The notes beneath the pieces were generated by a model. It did not search any database and was not told where the DNA came from. It was given only the letters and a program-made list of their open reading frames with translations. The translations under genes and the position numbers were made by a program. 64,000 nt of DNA from Nocardia vermiculata NBRC 100427 (lineage in GTDB: Bacteria > Actinomycetota > Actinomycetes > Mycobacteriales > Mycobacteriaceae). Below, piece by piece: positions 15,082-23,911 of the stretch (position 1 is its first letter; each line of letters opens with the position of its first letter). The DNA lies in the NCBI RefSeq assembly GCF_001613265.1, contig NZ_BDCA01000001.1, positions 720,252-784,251 on the forward strand. Reading direction: 5' to 3'.

Positions 15082-17352
15082 CTACTCCAGCTGACGCGCC
15101 ACCTTGGTGGTCAGCAGTTCGTCGACCTTTTCGTCGCCGAATCCCAGTTCGCGCAGTACTTCGGTGGTGTGTTCGCCGACACCGGGGATCATCGGACGGG
15201 GGCCGCCGGTGACGTCGGGGCCGGTGCGGAGCAGGGGGCCGATCTGTTCGAAGTAGCCCCAGTCGGTGGTGCGGAAGCCGACTACGCGGCCCAGTTGACG
15301 GTTGACCGGGTCGTCGAGGATGGTGTGGCGGAAGCGGTTCCGGTCCATCGGGTCGATCAGTTCGGCGCAGATGTGGTGTTCACGCAGCAGGTGCACCCAC
15401 TGTGCGGCGGGGGCGGTGGCGAAGGCGTGCGCGAGGGTGGTTTCGGCGGCGCGGGCAGCCGCGTCGGTCGATCCACCGCGCAGCGGCGTGTAGTCGCCGA
15501 GTGATTCGCTACCGACGAGTTCGCCCAGCCTGCCCCAGGATTCGCGGTCGGGCACGACCAGTGCCAGCCATTCGTCGTCGAAACCGCGGTAGATGCGGTA
15601 GCCGGGGCCGTATCCGGTCTGTTCCCGATCGAGGGACGGGCCCGCGACGAGTTCGCCGTCGCGCAGGTACACACCGCAGTGCATGAGCATTCCGGCGCCG
15701 AGCAGGCTGGTCACCACCTGTTGTCCGCGGCGCTGGGTGGCCCGGGCGTACAGGCCCAGGGCGATACCGGCCGCTGCCAGCCAGCCGCCGGCCATATCGA
15801 TCGGAATCCAGGTCGCCGCCACCGGTGTGTTGTCTGCACCCCCGATGGCACGCTCGAAGCCGGTCAGCGCCTGCATCAGCGCATCGTTGCCCGGGAAGGC
15901 GGCGCGCGGGCCGGCGGCGCCGAATGCGCTGGCGTGGCAGTACACGGCCCCGGGATTCAGTCGGGCGACGGTCTGCGCGTCGATGCCGAGACGTTCGGCG
16001 ACACCGACGCGGAAGTTGTGCAGCACCACGTCCGCCCCGGCGATCAGTTCCTCGACCACCGGGCGTGCCTCGGGCGCGTTGATATCCATGGCGATGCTGC
16101 GCTTGCCGCGCTGGCACGCGGCGACGGCATAGGCGGCCGCGCGCATCGCCTCACCGCCGGGCGGCTCGACCTTCACCACGTCGGCGCCCAGGTCGGCCAG
16201 CACCTCGGCGGCCAGCGGGCCGGCGACGAAGGCGGAGAAGTCCACCACGCGAAGGCCCGCGAACAGTCCCGCGGCGCCCCGGGCCGGAGGTGGCGCCGTC
16301 TCCTCGGGGACGTCGAGCAGCGGCCGGATCTCGAACGGCGAACCGATCATCAGGTCCTGTCCACCCCGGTCGGAACGGATCGTCGCCAGACCGGTCTCGA
16401 GGGTGTGCGGGTCCAGCAGCACCTCACCGGGGCCGAGTACGGGTTCACATGCCACTCCCGCCGCACGCAGCCGTTCGATCCATTCCGCCCGCGGCCGGGT
16501 GGCGAAGAACGTGGTCCAGCGCTGCGCCCGCGCCTGGAGTTTCCCGCTGGTCTGATCGGTGTAGTAGCCGTCGGGGCTGGGTTCGTCGCCGAGTACCTCG
16601 AGCACCGACCGGTACATCCCCTTACCGCCGAACCACACCTGCAGCAGTTCGCCGTCGGCGCAGCGGTAGAGAAAGTTGGGGAAGGTCGATCCGTGTTCCC
16701 AATAGGATTCGACCTCCGGCGCGGCCCGTTCGGAGCGGCCGATCATGCATCCGAGGGTGGCGAGCATGCCGTCGTAGAGCGAGGTTTCACACCATCCGCC
16801 GGCTCCCGTGCGGACGCGCCGGCGCAGCAGTGCGAAAACCGAGGTGAGCATCAGAAACGAGGCACCCGTTCCGGAGGCTCGCACATCGGTGAAAATGGGT
16901 CCGGGCCGGTGGCCGGGCAATTGCGTGCAGAAGCCCGCGCGCGCCTCCACCAGCAACCCGAAATCCTCCACCGTTCCGGCTTCGGTGCGGCTGGGCCGGC
17001 AGCGCACGTAGACCAGCGCCGGATTGTCGGCCGACCGGTCGAGAAAGCCCAGGCCCCTGGCTTCGATCAGATCCTCCGGCCCGTAGACCAGCGCGATATC
17101 GGCCGCGCGCAGCAGCTCCGAAATCCGGTCGGGATCATCGGTGGTGATGATCTGCTTGTCGCGATGCCACACCCTCCCCCACGAGACCTCGGCATCCAAC
17201 GGCAGCGCGTCGCCGGTCACCCGCACCACTCGCGCACCCAGTTCGGCCAGCAGCATGCCGGGCAGCCCGCCCGCCGAGCCGAGGCCGAGATCGCTGACCC
17301 CGACAGCGACCTCGACGACCGTCAGTCCCGCACAGGGACGTTCGCTTTCCAT
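15082..17352 (-). CDS. Two-domain CaiB-type (class III) CoA transferase
   Basis: 756 residues, about twice the family's usual 380-400: two class III CoA-transferase halves are fused (about 1-355 and 365-756). The second begins with FAGLRVVDFSAFVAGPLAAE and DLGADVVKVEPPGGE, typical of an N-terminus. The acyl-accepting Asp of formyl-CoA transferase aligns by eye with Asp194 in the first half (TSLYDGML), but the same place in the second half is Gly552 (TSLLGAGM), so only one half may be catalytic. GGAGGAG precedes the ATG at 17352. It follows the LLM gene by 49 bp and should activate a pathway acid by CoA transfer. Confidence 0.88.
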   Translation of the reverse strand: MESERPCAGLTVVEVAVGVSDLGLGSAGGLPGMLLAELGARVVRVTGDALPLDAEVSWGRVWHRDKQIITTDDPDRISELLRAADIALVYGPEDLIEARGLGFLDRSADNPALVYVRCRPSRTEAGTVEDFGLLVEARAGFCTQLPGHRPGPIFTDVRASGTGASFLMLTSVFALLRRRVRTGAGGWCETSLYDGMLATLGCMIGRSERAAPEVESYWEHGSTFPNFLYRCADGELLQVWFGGKGMYRSVLEVLGDEPSPDGYYTDQTSGKLQARAQRWTTFFATRPRAEWIERLRAAGVACEPVLGPGEVLLDPHTLETGLATIRSDRGGQDLMIGSPFEIRPLLDVPEETAPPPARGAAGLFAGLRVVDFSAFVAGPLAAEVLADLGADVVKVEPPGGEAMRAAAYAVAACQRGKRSIAMDINAPEARPVVEELIAGADVVLHNFRVGVAERLGIDAQTVARLNPGAVYCHASAFGAAGPRAAFPGNDALMQALTGFERAIGGADNTPVAATWIPIDMAGGWLAAAGIALGLYARATQRRGQQVVTSLLGAGMLMHCGVYLRDGELVAGPSLDREQTGYGPGYRIYRGFDDEWLALVVPDRESWGRLGELVGSESLGDYTPLRGGSTDAAARAAETTLAHAFATAPAAQWVHLLREHHICAELIDPMDRNRFRHTILDDPVNRQLGRVVGFRTTDWGYFEQIGPLLRTGPDVTGGPRPMIPGVGEHTTEVLRELGFGDEKVDELLTTKVARQLE

Positions 17353-17401
17353 GACCGCACTCCTCCGCCGTCCTGTGTTCCGGTGCCACGGTTTCCGATG
17401 T

Positions 17402-18358
17402 TCACCGCCCGACCTCGGCAGGTAGTTCCAGGCGGGGCAGCACTTCTTCGGTGGCCAGCCGGACGACCTCGAGCGTGTCGCTCCGAGTGGCCGGAGCGAT
17501 GATGAAATGCCGGACCCCGGCATCGACGTAGTGCTGCAACCGCACCGTGACTTCGTCGGGTGTGCCGGCGGGTGCGATGCGGTTCAGCATGTCGCCGGGT
17601 TTGTCGCCGTAGGCTCCGCCGAGGAACCGGGCCACCTCGTCGCGGGCCTGGTCACCGTCGCGGCGGATCGAGCAGTACAGATACATCGTCCATTCGAAGC
17701 CACGCAGGTCGCGGCCGACGGCATCGGCTTCTGCTCGAATCGCCGCGACGGAGCGGGCGTAGGCATTCGGTGACATCAGATAGGGCATCCACCCGTCACC
17801 GCGGCGCGCGGCACGGCGCACGGCCGGGCCCTTGCGACCGGAGACGATCAGTGGCGGGCCTCCGGGTTGCATGGCGGCGGGCGCGCCGGGCGCTTGCACC
17901 GGCCGAAGATGCAGGTCCTGGAACCTGAAGTGGGCGCCCGCGTGATCGACAGGTTCGTTGCGCCACAGCGTGCGCAGGATATCCATCGCCTCGTCGGTGC
18001 GCGGACCACGTTCGGACAGCGGCACTCCGAGAGCCTCGAATTCGTGGCGGAACTCGCCCCCGACACCGAGCCCTACCGAGACTCGCCCACCGGACCTGGA
18101 GTCCAGATCGGCGAGCTGTTTGGCTACCAGCACGGGGTGATAGAGCGGCAGTAGCAGTGTCGCGGTTCCGACCCGGACGCGCTCGGTCCATGCGACCATC
18201 AGCGACAGGCGGGTGATCGCCTCCCCGGTGGCACTCGGCGGCAGCACATGGCCGCCCTGCCAGATGGAGGTGAGGGGCAGACGTTCGGCAGCGGCCAGCC
18301 AGTCCCGATCCGGTTCCGGCATTGCGGCTGCCCCGAAGACGATGCGGTCGGCAGACAT
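17402..18358 (-). CDS. LLM-class (F420-dependent type) oxidoreductase
   Basis: 318 residues with the luciferase-like monooxygenase barrel: MVAWTERVRVGTATLLLPLY, LADLDSRSGGRVSVGLGVGG and the RTDEAMDILRTLW helix. This subgroup usually binds F420 in actinobacteria and reduces or oxidises a substrate, though FMN-linked monooxygenases share the fold. The ATG at 18358 has AAGGAG 6 nt upstream; a longer frame runs to 18457 without one. It leads the operon with the CoA transferase and is divergent from the DUF35 gene. Confidence 0.87.
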   Translation of the reverse strand: MSADRIVFGAAAMPEPDRDWLAAAERLPLTSIWQGGHVLPPSATGEAITRLSLMVAWTERVRVGTATLLLPLYHPVLVAKQLADLDSRSGGRVSVGLGVGGEFRHEFEALGVPLSERGPRTDEAMDILRTLWRNEPVDHAGAHFRFQDLHLRPVQAPGAPAAMQPGGPPLIVSGRKGPAVRRAARRGDGWMPYLMSPNAYARSVAAIRAEADAVGRDLRGFEWTMYLYCSIRRDGDQARDEVARFLGGAYGDKPGDMLNRIAPAGTPDEVTVRLQHYVDAGVRHFIIAPATRSDTLEVVRLATEEVLPRLELPAEVGR

Positions 18359-18417
18359 CCGACTCCTTCGGCCGAGTGCGTCGGGCCCGAATCGGCACCG
18401 ACCACACGAAGATAGCA

Positions 18418-18431
18418 AATGCTCACTTATC
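18418..18431. promoter_or_regulatory. Degenerate island motif, LLM/DUF35 gap
   Basis: AATGCTCACTTATC holds one degenerate half-site (CACTTA). It shares the extended string GCTCACTTA with the half-site at 13305. Weak on its own; listed because it lies in the expected place between two divergent island units. Confidence 0.3.
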
Positions 18432-18475
18432 ATGATAGTGGTTGTAGGCAGGAACAACTCGCCGCGGGAGGCCGG

Positions 18476-18895
18476 ATGAGCGAGATACCAGGTATCCCAC
18501 CGATGATCACCGAGGAGACCGCACCGTTCTGGGAGGGTGCCGCCGCGGGCCGGTTACTGGTCGAGCACTGCCCCGCCTGTAGAGCCGATTCTTTCCCGCC
18601 ACGCGGCATCTGCCGCAACTGCCGCGGCCGTGACACCACCTTCACGGAAATCGACGGCCCGGGAACGGTTTACAGCTTCACGGTGAACCATCAACGGTGG
18701 CTGCCGGACCTGCCGGTGCCCTATGCGATCGTGCTGGTCGAATTCCCCGCTCACCCCGGCGTCCGCATTCCCGGGCGGTTGCGCGGCTGCGCTCCGGAGC
18801 AGGTCGCGATCGGCATGCGGGTGCGGGTCGGCTTCGAGCCGGGACCAGGCGATATCGCGGTGCCGAGCTTCGTAGCGGAAGCGCGGGCGGTATGA
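18476..18895 (+). CDS. DUF35 OB-fold, zinc-ribbon protein
   Basis: 139 residues: a rubredoxin-like zinc ribbon with four cysteines in HCPACRADSFPPRGICRNCRG, then an OB-fold (GPGTVYSFTVNHQRW). DUF35 proteins bind acyl-CoA and form complexes with thiolase-like partners; in steroid side-chain degradation such a partner is a retro-aldolase (Ltp2 with the ChsH2 DUF35 domain). The ATG at 18476 has GGGAGG upstream. Its stop overlaps the start of the thiolase-like gene (ATGA), which implies equimolar coupled synthesis. Confidence 0.9.
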   Translation: MSEIPGIPPMITEETAPFWEGAAAGRLLVEHCPACRADSFPPRGICRNCRGRDTTFTEIDGPGTVYSFTVNHQRWLPDLPVPYAIVLVEFPAHPGVRIPGRLRGCAPEQVAIGMRVRVGFEPGPGDIAVPSFVAEARAV

Positions 18896-20073
18896 GTGCG
18901 AATCGGTTCGAGCAGCGCGCAGTCATATCCGGTATCGGCCAGTCCGCGATCGCCCGCCGGCTCGACCGCTCGGCGATGGCACTGACCCTCGACGCCATTC
19001 TCGCGGCCGTCGCCGACGCCGGGCTGACCGTCGGCGATATCGACGGCCTGGCCATGTTCCCCGGCGGCGGCGCCGCCAATCTGCCCGGTTACGCAGGCGC
19101 CAATCTCTACGAGATCCAGGACGCGCTGCGGATCGAGACCAGCTGGCGGCAGGGTCTGGTGGAGGGTATGGCGCTGCCGTTCTACGGCCCGGCCCAGGCC
19201 GTGGCCACCGGGCAAGCGCGTCACGTGGTGATCTGGCGAACCGTGAAGGAGGGCAGCGCGGCCCGTACTGCCGGTGGCCGCCCGGCCTACGGTTCCACCA
19301 AACCGGTCGCCGAAGGCCCGCAGGCCTGGCTGCTGCCGATCGGGATGCTGTCCCCGGTCTGCCAGATCGCCCCGTTCGCGACCCGCTACATGCACGAGTA
19401 CGGCCTCACCCGGGAACAGCTGGCGTGGATTCCGGTCACCCAGCGCGCCTGGGCCGCACGTAATCCCGACGCTGTCTATCGAGCACCGCTCACTGTCGAG
19501 GACTATCTCGGTGCGCGGATGATCTCCACACCGCTGTGCCTGTTCGACTGTGATGTTCCCGCCGACGGCGCTACCGCGATCGTGGTCTCCGCCGCCGATA
19601 CCGCCGCCGATCTGCGGGCACCGGTACGGATCGAGGCGATGGCCGGCGTGGTCGACCACCGGCCCGGCTGGGACCAGTGGGAGGACATGACCCGCGTCGG
19701 ATACGCCACCGCGGACGCACTGTGGGCGCGCACCGGATTGCGACCGTCCGAGGTGGACCTCGCCCAGCTCTACGACGGTTTCAGCATCGAAGCAGTGTGG
19801 TGGCTCGAAGCGATGGGTTTCTGCACGACCGGCGAAGCCGGAGCCTTCGTCGAGGGCGGCACCCGGATTGCACCCGGCGGTGAGCTACCGCTGAACACGT
19901 GGGGTGGACAGCTGTCAGGCGGGCGACTGCATGCCGGATTCGGCCATACCGCCGAAGCGGTACGCCAGCTGCGCGGTGAAGCCGACGGTCGGCAGGTGAC
20001 CGGCGCCGAGGTGGCCGCGGTGACCAATGTCGGCGGAATCGAAGCCGGCGCAGCGCTTCTCACGCGCTGGTAA
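18892..20073 (+). CDS. Thiolase-fold protein lacking the nucleophilic cysteine (lipid-transfer/aldolase type)
   Basis: 393 residues of the SCP2-thiolase/lipid-transfer type (AVISGIGQSAIARR at the start, DLAQLYDGFSIE, NTWGGQLSGGRLHAGFGH and NVGGIEAGAALL later). In true thiolases the first part carries a Cys-Ala-Ser-Gly nucleophile; the matching region here (TSWRQGLVEGMALPFYG) has none. With a DUF35 partner encoded just upstream, a retro-aldol or retro-Claisen CoA lyase resembling Ltp2 is more likely than ordinary thiolysis. An SDR follows 26 bp later. Function by analogy only. Confidence 0.85.
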   Translation: MSANRFEQRAVISGIGQSAIARRLDRSAMALTLDAILAAVADAGLTVGDIDGLAMFPGGGAANLPGYAGANLYEIQDALRIETSWRQGLVEGMALPFYGPAQAVATGQARHVVIWRTVKEGSAARTAGGRPAYGSTKPVAEGPQAWLLPIGMLSPVCQIAPFATRYMHEYGLTREQLAWIPVTQRAWAARNPDAVYRAPLTVEDYLGARMISTPLCLFDCDVPADGATAIVVSAADTAADLRAPVRIEAMAGVVDHRPGWDQWEDMTRVGYATADALWARTGLRPSEVDLAQLYDGFSIEAVWWLEAMGFCTTGEAGAFVEGGTRIAPGGELPLNTWGGQLSGGRLHAGFGHTAEAVRQLRGEADGRQVTGAEVAAVTNVGGIEAGAALLTRW

Positions 20074-20099
20074 GCGGATCGAGCGAAGGAGAGAAGATC

Positions 20100-20996
20100 A
20101 TGGTGGAGCGCGCGGGCAGGGTCGAGAACAAGGTGGCCATCGTGACGGGGGCGGGTTCCACGCCCGGCCCCGGAATCGGCACCGGTAAAGCCACCGCGGT
20201 AGCTCTGGCGCGAGAGGGCGCCAGCGTGCTGCTGGTGGACCGGTACGCCGAACGTGCGGAGCAGACGTTGCGCCTCATCGAGGACGAGGGCGGGAAAGCG
20301 GCAGTATTCGCTGCCGACCTGACCGACGCTCGAGCAAGCGAGCAGATGGTGCGGACCGCGGTCGACACCTTCGGTGAATTGCACATTCTGGTCAACAACA
20401 TCGGGCTGGCAGCGGTCGGCACGGTGGTCGACGTCTCCGAGGAGGACTGGGACCGGTCGCTGGACATCAACCTGCGCACCGCATTCCTCGCCTCCAAATA
20501 CGCCGTCCCCGCAATGATCGAGGCGGGCGGCGGATCGATCGTGAACATCTCCTCGATCTCCGCGCTGCGCGGGGACGGCACCGTCGCCTACTCCGCGGCC
20601 AAGGGCGGCTTGCTCGCCATGACCGTGGATATGGCGTATTCACATGGCCGGCAGGGCATTCGGGTCAATGCCATCGCGCCCGGGCACATCACGACACCGA
20701 TGGTGCTGTCGGTGTCGGCACCGGGGCCGCGCGCCGAGTTCATGAACACGATGCGCTCGGAGGCAGGACTGCTCGGCTCCCCCGGCGACGGCTGGGACGT
20801 GGCGTGGGCGGCCACATTTCTGGCGAGCGACGAGGCGCGCTGGATCACCGGGGTCACCTTGCCGGTGGAATCCGGTGTGCTCAGCGTGACGCCGCTGCTG
20901 ATGGCGCCGCATCTGCGCGCAGTACCCGAACCGGCGCCCGAGCCGGCCGCCGGTTCCGCCGTCTTCGAGCCACCGGCACCGGAATCGAGCCACTGA
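20100..20996 (+). CDS. Short-chain dehydrogenase/reductase
   Basis: 298 residues. The cofactor motif is stretched: TGAGSTPGPGIGTGKA replaces the compact TGxxxGIG. NNIG and the catalytic Ser (NISSISALRG) and Tyr-x3-Lys (YSAAKGG) are present. The C-terminal tail is Pro/Ala/Glu-rich. GAAGGAGAG precedes the ATG. It is the third gene of the DUF35/thiolase-like operon and probably oxidises a 3-hydroxyacyl-CoA or reduces the carbonyl product of the lyase. Confidence 0.88.
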   Translation: MVERAGRVENKVAIVTGAGSTPGPGIGTGKATAVALAREGASVLLVDRYAERAEQTLRLIEDEGGKAAVFAADLTDARASEQMVRTAVDTFGELHILVNNIGLAAVGTVVDVSEEDWDRSLDINLRTAFLASKYAVPAMIEAGGGSIVNISSISALRGDGTVAYSAAKGGLLAMTVDMAYSHGRQGIRVNAIAPGHITTPMVLSVSAPGPRAEFMNTMRSEAGLLGSPGDGWDVAWAATFLASDEARWITGVTLPVESGVLSVTPLLMAPHLRAVPEPAPEPAAGSAVFEPPAPESSH

Positions 20997-21045
20997 GCGC
21001 ACCGGTCTCGCCGCGGGTGTTGTACATCGAGCGAGCGGTAACTAG

Positions 21046-21060
21046 AGTAAGTAAGTAAGC
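21046..21060. promoter_or_regulatory. Island motif half-sites as a GTAA repeat
   Basis: AGTAAGTAAGTAAGC holds overlapping copies of the AGTAAGT half-site in direct orientation rather than as a palindrome. It lies 45 bp upstream of the amidohydrolase at 21105. Confidence 0.4.
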
Positions 21061-21104
21061 ACTCTCATAGTTGAATAATCTTCCTGGTACAGAAGGAGTT
21101 CGGG

Positions 21105-22310
21105 ATGGCTGACCCCGATGGCGCCGGAGCCGCCCTGTGCGAGCGATATGCGGTCGCCGATGTCGACTCCCACATCATCGAACCGGCTGATCTGTGGACC
21201 TCGCGGATCTCGCAGCGTAAGTGGGGGGACCTGGTTCCACATGTGCGCTTCCACGAACGGCGGCAAGAGGATTACTGGTACATAGGCGATAAGAAGCTCT
21301 ACGGGGTGGGCGCCTTCGCGCAGGCCAAATGGCCGGAATTCCCGCCGTCGCATCCGAAGAAGCTGTCGGAGGCCTTCACCGCGGCGCTGGATTCCAAGGC
21401 CCGGCTGGCCTATCTGGACGAGGTCGGGATCTACTACCAGGTGATGTATCCGAACATTCTCGGATTCCACAGCCACGTCTTCCTCAACCAGATGCCGCAC
21501 GAACTGGCCACCGAATGTGTGCGCGCCTACAACGACTGGCTGGTGGAATGGTGTTCGGCCGATTCGCGGCGGCTGGTGCCGATGATGATGCTCCCGTTCT
21601 GGGATATCGACGAGTCGGTCGTCGAAATGAAGCGGGCCTACGAGATGGGGCACAAGGGCGTCCTTTTCGCCGCCCGCTACGACAAGGTCGGCCTGCCCCG
21701 CCTGGTCGACGACTACTGGGAGCCGCTGCTGGGCCAGGCCCAGGACATGAGACTGTCGATGAACTTCCACGTCGGCTTCCTCAACTCCCCCGACCAGCTC
21801 AAGGGGGCGGTCGACCAGTCGCAGAAACTCGACTTCACCAAGGAGAGCGCGCTGGTCCTGCTCGGCAATGCGCAGAACATCGCCGAGGTCGTGGTCAGTG
21901 GTGTCTGTCACCGGTATCCGAAGCTGAATTTCGTTTCGGTGGAGAACGGCGCCGGCTGGCTGCCGTTCCTGGGCGAGAGTATGGACTGGCAGTGGCTCAA
22001 TGTCGGTGCACACCACGAATATCCGGACCGGCTGCTGCCGAGTGAATATATGCGGCGGCAGGTCTACGGCATGTACTGGTTCGAGAACCGGTCGCTACGC
22101 CCGGTGATCGGCGAATTGGCCGACAACCTGATGTTCGAGACCGACTTCCCACACGCCACCAGCCTGTCACCGGGCCCGGCTTCGGAATCACCCAGTCCAC
22201 GCGACATCATCGACCGCTCACTGAATGGAATTCCGGAAGAGACCGTCGCCAAGGTCCTGCAACATACCGCAACGAAGCTCTACAACCTGGACCCGCCCGA
22301 GCGGAACTGA
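21105..22310 (+). CDS. Amidohydrolase-2 family enzyme, copy C
   Basis: 401 residues. The metal motif is in YAVADVDSHIIEPADLW, the mid-protein strand is LSMNFHVGFLN, and MFETDFPHATSL holds the catalytic Asp near the end. It is closer to copy A than to copy B (shared DHLIEP/SHIIEP start, an RAYNDWLVEWC-like segment and a similar length). The ATG has AAGGAG upstream. It opens the operon with the second aldehyde dehydrogenase and the 116-residue protein. Hydrolase versus decarboxylase cannot be decided by eye. Confidence 0.88.
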   Translation: MADPDGAGAALCERYAVADVDSHIIEPADLWTSRISQRKWGDLVPHVRFHERRQEDYWYIGDKKLYGVGAFAQAKWPEFPPSHPKKLSEAFTAALDSKARLAYLDEVGIYYQVMYPNILGFHSHVFLNQMPHELATECVRAYNDWLVEWCSADSRRLVPMMMLPFWDIDESVVEMKRAYEMGHKGVLFAARYDKVGLPRLVDDYWEPLLGQAQDMRLSMNFHVGFLNSPDQLKGAVDQSQKLDFTKESALVLLGNAQNIAEVVVSGVCHRYPKLNFVSVENGAGWLPFLGESMDWQWLNVGAHHEYPDRLLPSEYMRRQVYGMYWFENRSLRPVIGELADNLMFETDFPHATSLSPGPASESPSPRDIIDRSLNGIPEETVAKVLQHTATKLYNLDPPERN

Positions 22311-22314
22311 TCGA

Positions 22315-22433
22315 GACCGGGCGCGGGTGTCCCGCACTGACACAGGAGGCGGCGTGGGTGACAATGCGCAGCCCACCCACGCTGCCGACCGGGCGCGGGT
22401 GTCCCGCACTAACACAGGAGGCGGCGTGGGTGA
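22315..22433 (+). repeat. Tandem duplication of a ribosome-binding/start region
   Basis: A 47-bp unit occurs at 22315-22361 and 22387-22433 with one mismatch (ACTGAC versus ACTAAC) and a 72-bp period. Each copy ends in CACAGGAGGCGGCGTGGGTGA, that is, a Shine-Dalgarno sequence and a GTG start. Because 72 is a multiple of three, both GTGs (22354 and 22426) are in frame with the aldehyde dehydrogenase. Confidence 0.9.
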
Positions 22434-23895
22434 GTTGATGTTCCGGCGGGAGTTCTTCGTCGACGGGGTGTGGGCGTCGCCGTCGGGCGCGGAGCGGCTG
22501 GCGGTGATCTCGCCGTCCACCGAGGAGCCCGTCGGTGCGGTTCCGGTGGCTACGACGGCCGATATCGATCGGGCGGTCGCGGCCGCCCGCGCGGCCTTCG
22601 ACACCGGTCCGTGGCCGCGGATGACGGTCGGTGAGCGGGCCGATGCACTGTCCCGTGCCGCCGAAGTGTTGCGCACACGCGAAGCCGATATCGCGTCGGT
22701 GACGGTCGACGAAATCGGCTGCCCGGTCAGTCAGTCCCGGCAGGCGCAGACCGGAATGGTGGCCGCGCTGTTCGACTACTACGCGGAGATGATCCGCGAT
22801 TTCGCGTTCGAGCGCACGGTGACCGCGGGGACGCGACGTGGCCTGGTCACCCGGGAGCCGGTCGGTGTGGTCGCGGTGATCGTGCCGTGGAATGCCCCGG
22901 TCACCCTGGCGGCGTGGAAGACGGCGCCGGCGCTGGCCTCCGGTTGCACGGTGGTGCTCAAGCCACCACCGGAAGCACCGCTGAGCAATTTCGTCTTGGC
23001 GGAGGCGCTGTCCGAGGCCGGTATTCCGGCCGGTGCGATCAACGTCGTGCCCGGGGATCGGGAGGTCGGCGAGTATCTGGTCGGCCATCCCGGCATCGAC
23101 AAGGTGGCCTTCACCGGGTCGAGCGCGGCCGGCAAGCGCATCATGAGCGTCTGCGGCGACCAGGTGAAGCGGGTGTCGCTGGAGCTGGGCGGCAAATCCG
23201 CATCGGTGGTCGCCGACGATGCCGATATCGCGAGCATGCTGCCGGCGATCGTCAAGGGCGCCATGCATATGTCGGGTCAGGTGTGCGGTGCGCACACCCG
23301 CGTGCTGATTCCGCGGTCACGGTATGCCGAGGCGGTGGATACTGCGGCCGCGGCGGCGGCCGCGGTGCCGGTCGGCGATCCGCATGACCCGGACACTGTG
23401 GTGGGCCCGCTGGTCGCGCAGCGGCAGCGCACCCGTGTCGAGCAGTACATCGCGCTGGCCCGCGAGGCGGGTGCGCGCGTCGTCACCGGAGGGGGACGGC
23501 CGGCGGCACTGCCACGAGGCTGGTATGTCGAACCGACGATTCTGGCGGAGGTCGACAATTCGATGCGGGTCGCGCGCGAGGAGATCTTCGGCCCAGTCCT
23601 GTGCCTGATCCCCTATGACGGTGACGACGAGGCCGTCCGGATCGCCAACGATTCGCCCTACGGCCTGTCCGGCGGGGTGTGGTCGGGGTCGGCACGGCGC
23701 GCGTTGTCCATCGCCCGGCGACTGCGCACGGGGAGTATCGCGGTCAACGGCACCTATCCCCCGTTTCCGCACGTCCCTTTCGGTGGCTTCAAGGAGTCCG
23801 GTCTGGGCCGCGAGCTGGGCCCCGAGGGCCTGCACAGTTTTCTCGAACCGAGAAGTATCGGCCTGCCCGCCACCTCGGCGGACGGGAAGCAGTAG
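22426..23895 (+). CDS. Aldehyde dehydrogenase (second copy)
   Basis: 489 residues from the GTG at 22426. Asn156 in VPWNAP, Glu253 in SLELGGKSAS and the nucleophile Cys287 in SGQVCGAHTRV give a complete active site. It is only distantly related to the enzyme at 772. The start is uncertain because the ribosome-site region is duplicated: GTG at 22426 has AGGAGG 4 nt away, ATG at 22438 is further, and GTG at 22354 would add 24 residues. It lies in an operon after amidohydrolase copy C and should oxidise a pathway aldehyde. Confidence 0.92.
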   Translation: MGELMFRREFFVDGVWASPSGAERLAVISPSTEEPVGAVPVATTADIDRAVAAARAAFDTGPWPRMTVGERADALSRAAEVLRTREADIASVTVDEIGCPVSQSRQAQTGMVAALFDYYAEMIRDFAFERTVTAGTRRGLVTREPVGVVAVIVPWNAPVTLAAWKTAPALASGCTVVLKPPPEAPLSNFVLAEALSEAGIPAGAINVVPGDREVGEYLVGHPGIDKVAFTGSSAAGKRIMSVCGDQVKRVSLELGGKSASVVADDADIASMLPAIVKGAMHMSGQVCGAHTRVLIPRSRYAEAVDTAAAAAAAVPVGDPHDPDTVVGPLVAQRQRTRVEQYIALAREAGARVVTGGGRPAALPRGWYVEPTILAEVDNSMRVAREEIFGPVLCLIPYDGDDEAVRIANDSPYGLSGGVWSGSARRALSIARRLRTGSIAVNGTYPPFPHVPFGGFKESGLGRELGPEGLHSFLEPRSIGLPATSADGKQ

Positions 23896-23911
23896 AAGGG
23901 GTGTGGTTGCG

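Noticed and set aside
15679..17502. 607-codon plus-strand frame opposite the CoA transferase
   Set aside because: Antisense shadow; the CoA transferase on the minus strand has two recognisable domains and a ribosome site.
21046..21060. Simple-sequence (GTAA) repeat as phase-variation tract
   Set aside because: Only three units, and the position before a gene start in the palindrome regulon is better explained by overlapping operator half-sites.
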